From Spodoptera frugiperda (Eukaryota > Arthropoda > Insecta > Lepidoptera > Noctuidae), in NCBI RefSeq assembly GCF_023101765.2, contig NC_064234.1, positions 2,790,001-2,854,000 of the forward strand: DNA of 64,000 bases. The letters are read 5' to 3'. Of this stretch, positions 60,806 through 64,000 are shown piece after piece. Under the pieces are notes generated by a model. That model had not been told where the DNA came from and ran no database searches. It saw only the letters and a program-made list of their open reading frames with translations. The translations under genes and the position numbers were made by a program. Numbering within the stretch: position 1 is the first letter of the stretch; each line of letters starts with the position of its first letter.

Positions 60806-62280
60806 AAATTCAATTAAATTAATTGTACCAAGTGGTTTATCAGATTTTATTGGGTTGTCAATCACACGGTATGATCGATCAAAATTAGAATAAATTTAGT
60901 TTAAATAATTGTTAAAAAGTACAATACAAATTGGAGTTAATAGAAAACTGAACTTCTGAGTATGCTGAACTATTATTTAAGCTACACAACACATAAGAAT
61001 GACCTTTGACACCAATACATTAAGGTGCAATTAGCATTGACAGCTGATGGAGTGATTGATTAAATGAGAAGATGGTTTCTGTATAGTTAAACCTTTTTTA
61101 ACGTAAGACAAAACATTAGCTTCCTTGTTGATTGGTCACGACTGTCGGATACGATCTCGATTTCAATTCATGCATGTATCTCTCTTGTGATTGAGATATT
61201 CAAATTTCTTCCAATAACTATAGCATAATAATTGGATGTTACTGTGGTCAACCCATGCAGGAAATACAAACAGACGTCATAACTGGATTTGCCTTTAACA
61301 TAACTTGTGACTTTTTACTGGGAGGGCGGATCGTTACAAATCACGTCCCTCTATATTTTTCTATCTAGCACTGACATACTAATAAAATGTTACCAATTGG
61401 ACACATTTTAATGTGATACTTTCTGAGCGCTTATAACCTACCAATACCTTTTTACTTATAACATCACAGAGCCGGCTTCTTTGTGTCACAATGTACAACA
61501 ATTACATTATGGCATCTCCTCTTTGTACTTACTTCATGGGTCTACCTGCCTGACTCAAAGATTGCAACTGAAAGTAGGAAGCTAATAAATCACAATTAGG
61601 TAAAAATACTTAATCAAGCAGTCTCTCATATCATACCATAATATTATCTCCACAAACTAAAAAAAAATAAAGACCTACTCAAACTAGATCCTCCTCTAAA
61701 GCTCCCCGCAAGATATTACCATTTTCTTTAGCCATCCCATCAATCCATCAATCGCTTGTAACCATCGATCAATCGAACATCAAAAGTCGTCTATCACATA
61801 GCACTGTGATTGATAACCTTGGTGCTATAGCGACAAATATTTTAATTAATTATTATATTAACTAACTGCGTATGTTGATTGAACGGTTGTGTAAGTGATG
61901 AGTCATGATTTTGGTTTCGTAGTCAGACAGTTAGTGGGTGAAAAAATTATCTAGTTCTTCACATCATTTGATTTTTGAGTCAAACAAAGACTTCAATATT
62001 CTTCACTTCTTTGCCTCATGTAGTTGTGGCTGAATATTCACTACAGGCATCTTTCCATATAAAAACATAGCTTAGCTGAATCCGATACCACTAGTGCTAA
62101 GCTATGTGTAGCAATGAATATGATTGGTGGAAGCCAAACGCATCCACAGTAACGTAGCATAGCACATCTCTGGTGGAATTTTAACCTAACCATCATATCA
62201 ACACCGTTTAAACCACTTTGACATGAATACTGTCCGTTCCTTCCTTCTTTCCTCCCTCCCCATAAGCCCAGGCTCTCCAT
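60806..62280. other. Unique AT-rich DNA
   Basis: I see no gene, RNA gene or recognised repeat here. Confidence 0.45.
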
Positions 62281-62616
62281 AATCACCAAATAAAACACTC
62301 GCCGTGATATCTTAAAGACAGCTCTACCTGCTCTATGTAGAGTCGCGTCGATAACGTCTCTGCTCTACCGAATAAATCTATTTGAAATACTACGACGTAG
62401 AGCGATTGAGGTAAAATGGTTACTGTGTTTAATTTGTAGAGAGGTAGAGTTATTGTGCATACTCGTGTGTACATGTACATTAGGATAAAAGTAAACGGTT
62501 TGATACAAAGACAAAGCTTTATGTAGAGTCCCGAATTTTTTTCAGAGTTTTACATAATTATTAATAACTTCTGAGAAGAAATAAAAATTCAAAGCTCAGA
62601 CTTGATGCTTATTTTT

Positions 62617-62745
62617 TTAAACGTTACTCCGCTCTAGGATTTTCTCCTATGTCGTGGATGCATAAAGCTTCACATACATGCCATACTCAGACCTGAAATA
62701 ATAATTTGTGCATCACACTAAGAGTTTTACTTCACGTATCTCTGA
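62617..62745 (-). mobile_element. SINE family A, 3' half
   Basis: CTAGGATTTTCTCCTATGTC, the body and ATAATTTGTGCATCACAC are seen. The B box and head are missing. Confidence 0.72.
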
Positions 62746-63086
62746 ATTTAAGTAACTTATTCACATTTAATTATAATGCAGCAAGATCATTAGCTTTAGG
62801 CAGAAAACATTATTTATTTTGAGTTATACAAACGCAAATGTTTAAACTATTGAATGCCACTGCCATAAAATGCCATTAGTTTTACTAGTAATGTTGTTAG
62901 TTCACTACAAATATAGACATGGCTAGTACATTTAAACAATTTATTACCGTGTTGAACTCTACATAGAGTCTAGTATTTAAACTACTAACGTAAGATGTTA
63001 AATCAAAAGTAAAAAGGCTTAATTTTTTAATTTTGACCATATTCAACAGCCCATGGCTGTCCGGTAATCATCTATCACACTAATAC

Positions 63087-63457
63087 TTTAAGTGTAGGAC
63101 CGAGAGCCATGCTTCGGTACGAACGTCCTCACAGAAATCCGACGTGCAACGACACTTGCGTTATGTTACGTTGTGTGAGTGAGGTTATCGGAGGCCTAAT
63201 AACGCCCCTTCCCAATCCCTGATTTCCTAAAACCTTAAAATTCCTAACCCCCAAAAGGCCGGCAACGCACTTGTAACAACACCTCTGGTTTTTGGTGTGT
63301 CCATGGGCGGCGCTGAGAAGACCGACGACGTAACCTCCTAGTATCATCGAAGCACTTACGACCACTCTGCCAAGAATGTACGAATGAGAAGTAAGAAGTA
63401 TGCTTAGCATTAGGTGATCCGCATGGCGTTTACTGGCTTATACCATACAAAAACCTG
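63087..63457 (+). repeat. Dispersed repeat family B with an internal extra segment
   Basis: It matches the copy at 19005 from AGTGTAGGACCGAGAGCCATGC to GTGTCCATGGGCGGCG, then has about 90 unrelated bases (63319-63408) before the expected AGGTGATCCGC and TTATACCATACAAAAA end. The extra segment looks like an insertion. Confidence 0.7.
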
Positions 63458-63980
63458 TATCTTACTTATGTGCTGATTTTCATGAAAATCCATTCACAAT
63501 TTTTAATAGGACAGAATAATATTTAAACATGTCAAAGCATTTAGTGGGATAACTGTCTCTATGTCTCTACGTAGAGACGATAATAGTGAGCCCTGTTACC
63601 CCGAATAAATCTGCGTAATCATTTGAAATACTCGGTAGAGCGTTTAATGCCACGATGTAGAGTCAGACAGACATAATAAGACTCTATGTTGAGGGTGGTT
63701 AGGTTGAAGAATTAATTTATTACTAATTCTGCGCATTTTGATTGGCTTCCTGGTTTAGTAGTCATGAGATCGACTAAGCAAAAGGTAAACCTTCCGTCAA
63801 AATAACACAGTATCTTCAAAATATTCCTTTTGACGTGTATCTCGTGTAACTAACACAATGAAATTTATTTTTCCAGTAGTTGCAAGTCCAACTGAGTAGG
63901 AGATTTGGTGTTTGTTCGTCAAGAATTTGCGCGGACTTAGTCAAAACTAATAGGCATGTAAACAAATCGATTCATATCGA

Positions 63981-64000
63981 CTGCACGGTTAGTGCGGTGG
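63981..64000 (+). mobile_element. Start of a SINE family A copy cut by the window end
   Basis: The last 20 bases match the first 20 of the family A SINE, with one change from the copy at 21862. Confidence 0.7.

Overview
The window is AT-rich eukaryotic DNA with one well-supported protein gene in 64 kb and many repeats. It looks like an insect, most likely a moth and probably noctuid-like. The evidence is an insect-style cuticle protein gene (tiny first coding exon, intron splitting the signal peptide), many copies of tRNA-derived SINEs of lepidopteran type, Helitron ends with the Lep1-like start TCTATACTAATATTATAAAG and a CTAG end, and an R1-clade non-LTR retrotransposon tail. The species call is inference from remembered repeat families, not a search.

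The gene sits at 42681-43630 on the plus strand: a TATA box, a 5-codon first exon, a 365-bp intron, a 189-codon second exon and a polyadenylation signal. It encodes a 194-residue secreted Gly/Ser/Tyr/His-rich protein with four 8-residue repeats, most likely a glycine-rich cuticular protein. No other open reading frame has convincing coding character. A few small frames encoding hydrophobic peptides (12103-12396, 44582-44851, 11178-11378) are listed at low confidence.

Layout. 1-17000: mostly unique AT-rich DNA with short GC-richer islands, two retrotransposon 3' fragments, a hairpin MITE and old Helitron pieces. 17000-25700: repeat-dense, with SINE fragments, a 741-bp element with 29-bp terminal inverted repeats, dispersed repeats, and a probable composite Helitron containing an R1-like LINE. 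25700-42300: scattered SINEs, LINE tails, small MITEs and unique DNA. 42400-43740: the cuticle gene. 43800-64000: more SINEs, a 174-bp retroelement fragment with a perfect 13-bp target-site duplication, a second Helitron, several perfect palindromes, a cluster of CTCTAC/GTAGAG palindromes near the right end, and the start of a SINE cut by the window edge.

Nothing here indicates an operon, CRISPR array, phage or other multi-gene system. The biology is one structural gene in a transposon-rich gene desert. The most informative observations concern transposon structure and unexplained perfect inverted repeats.
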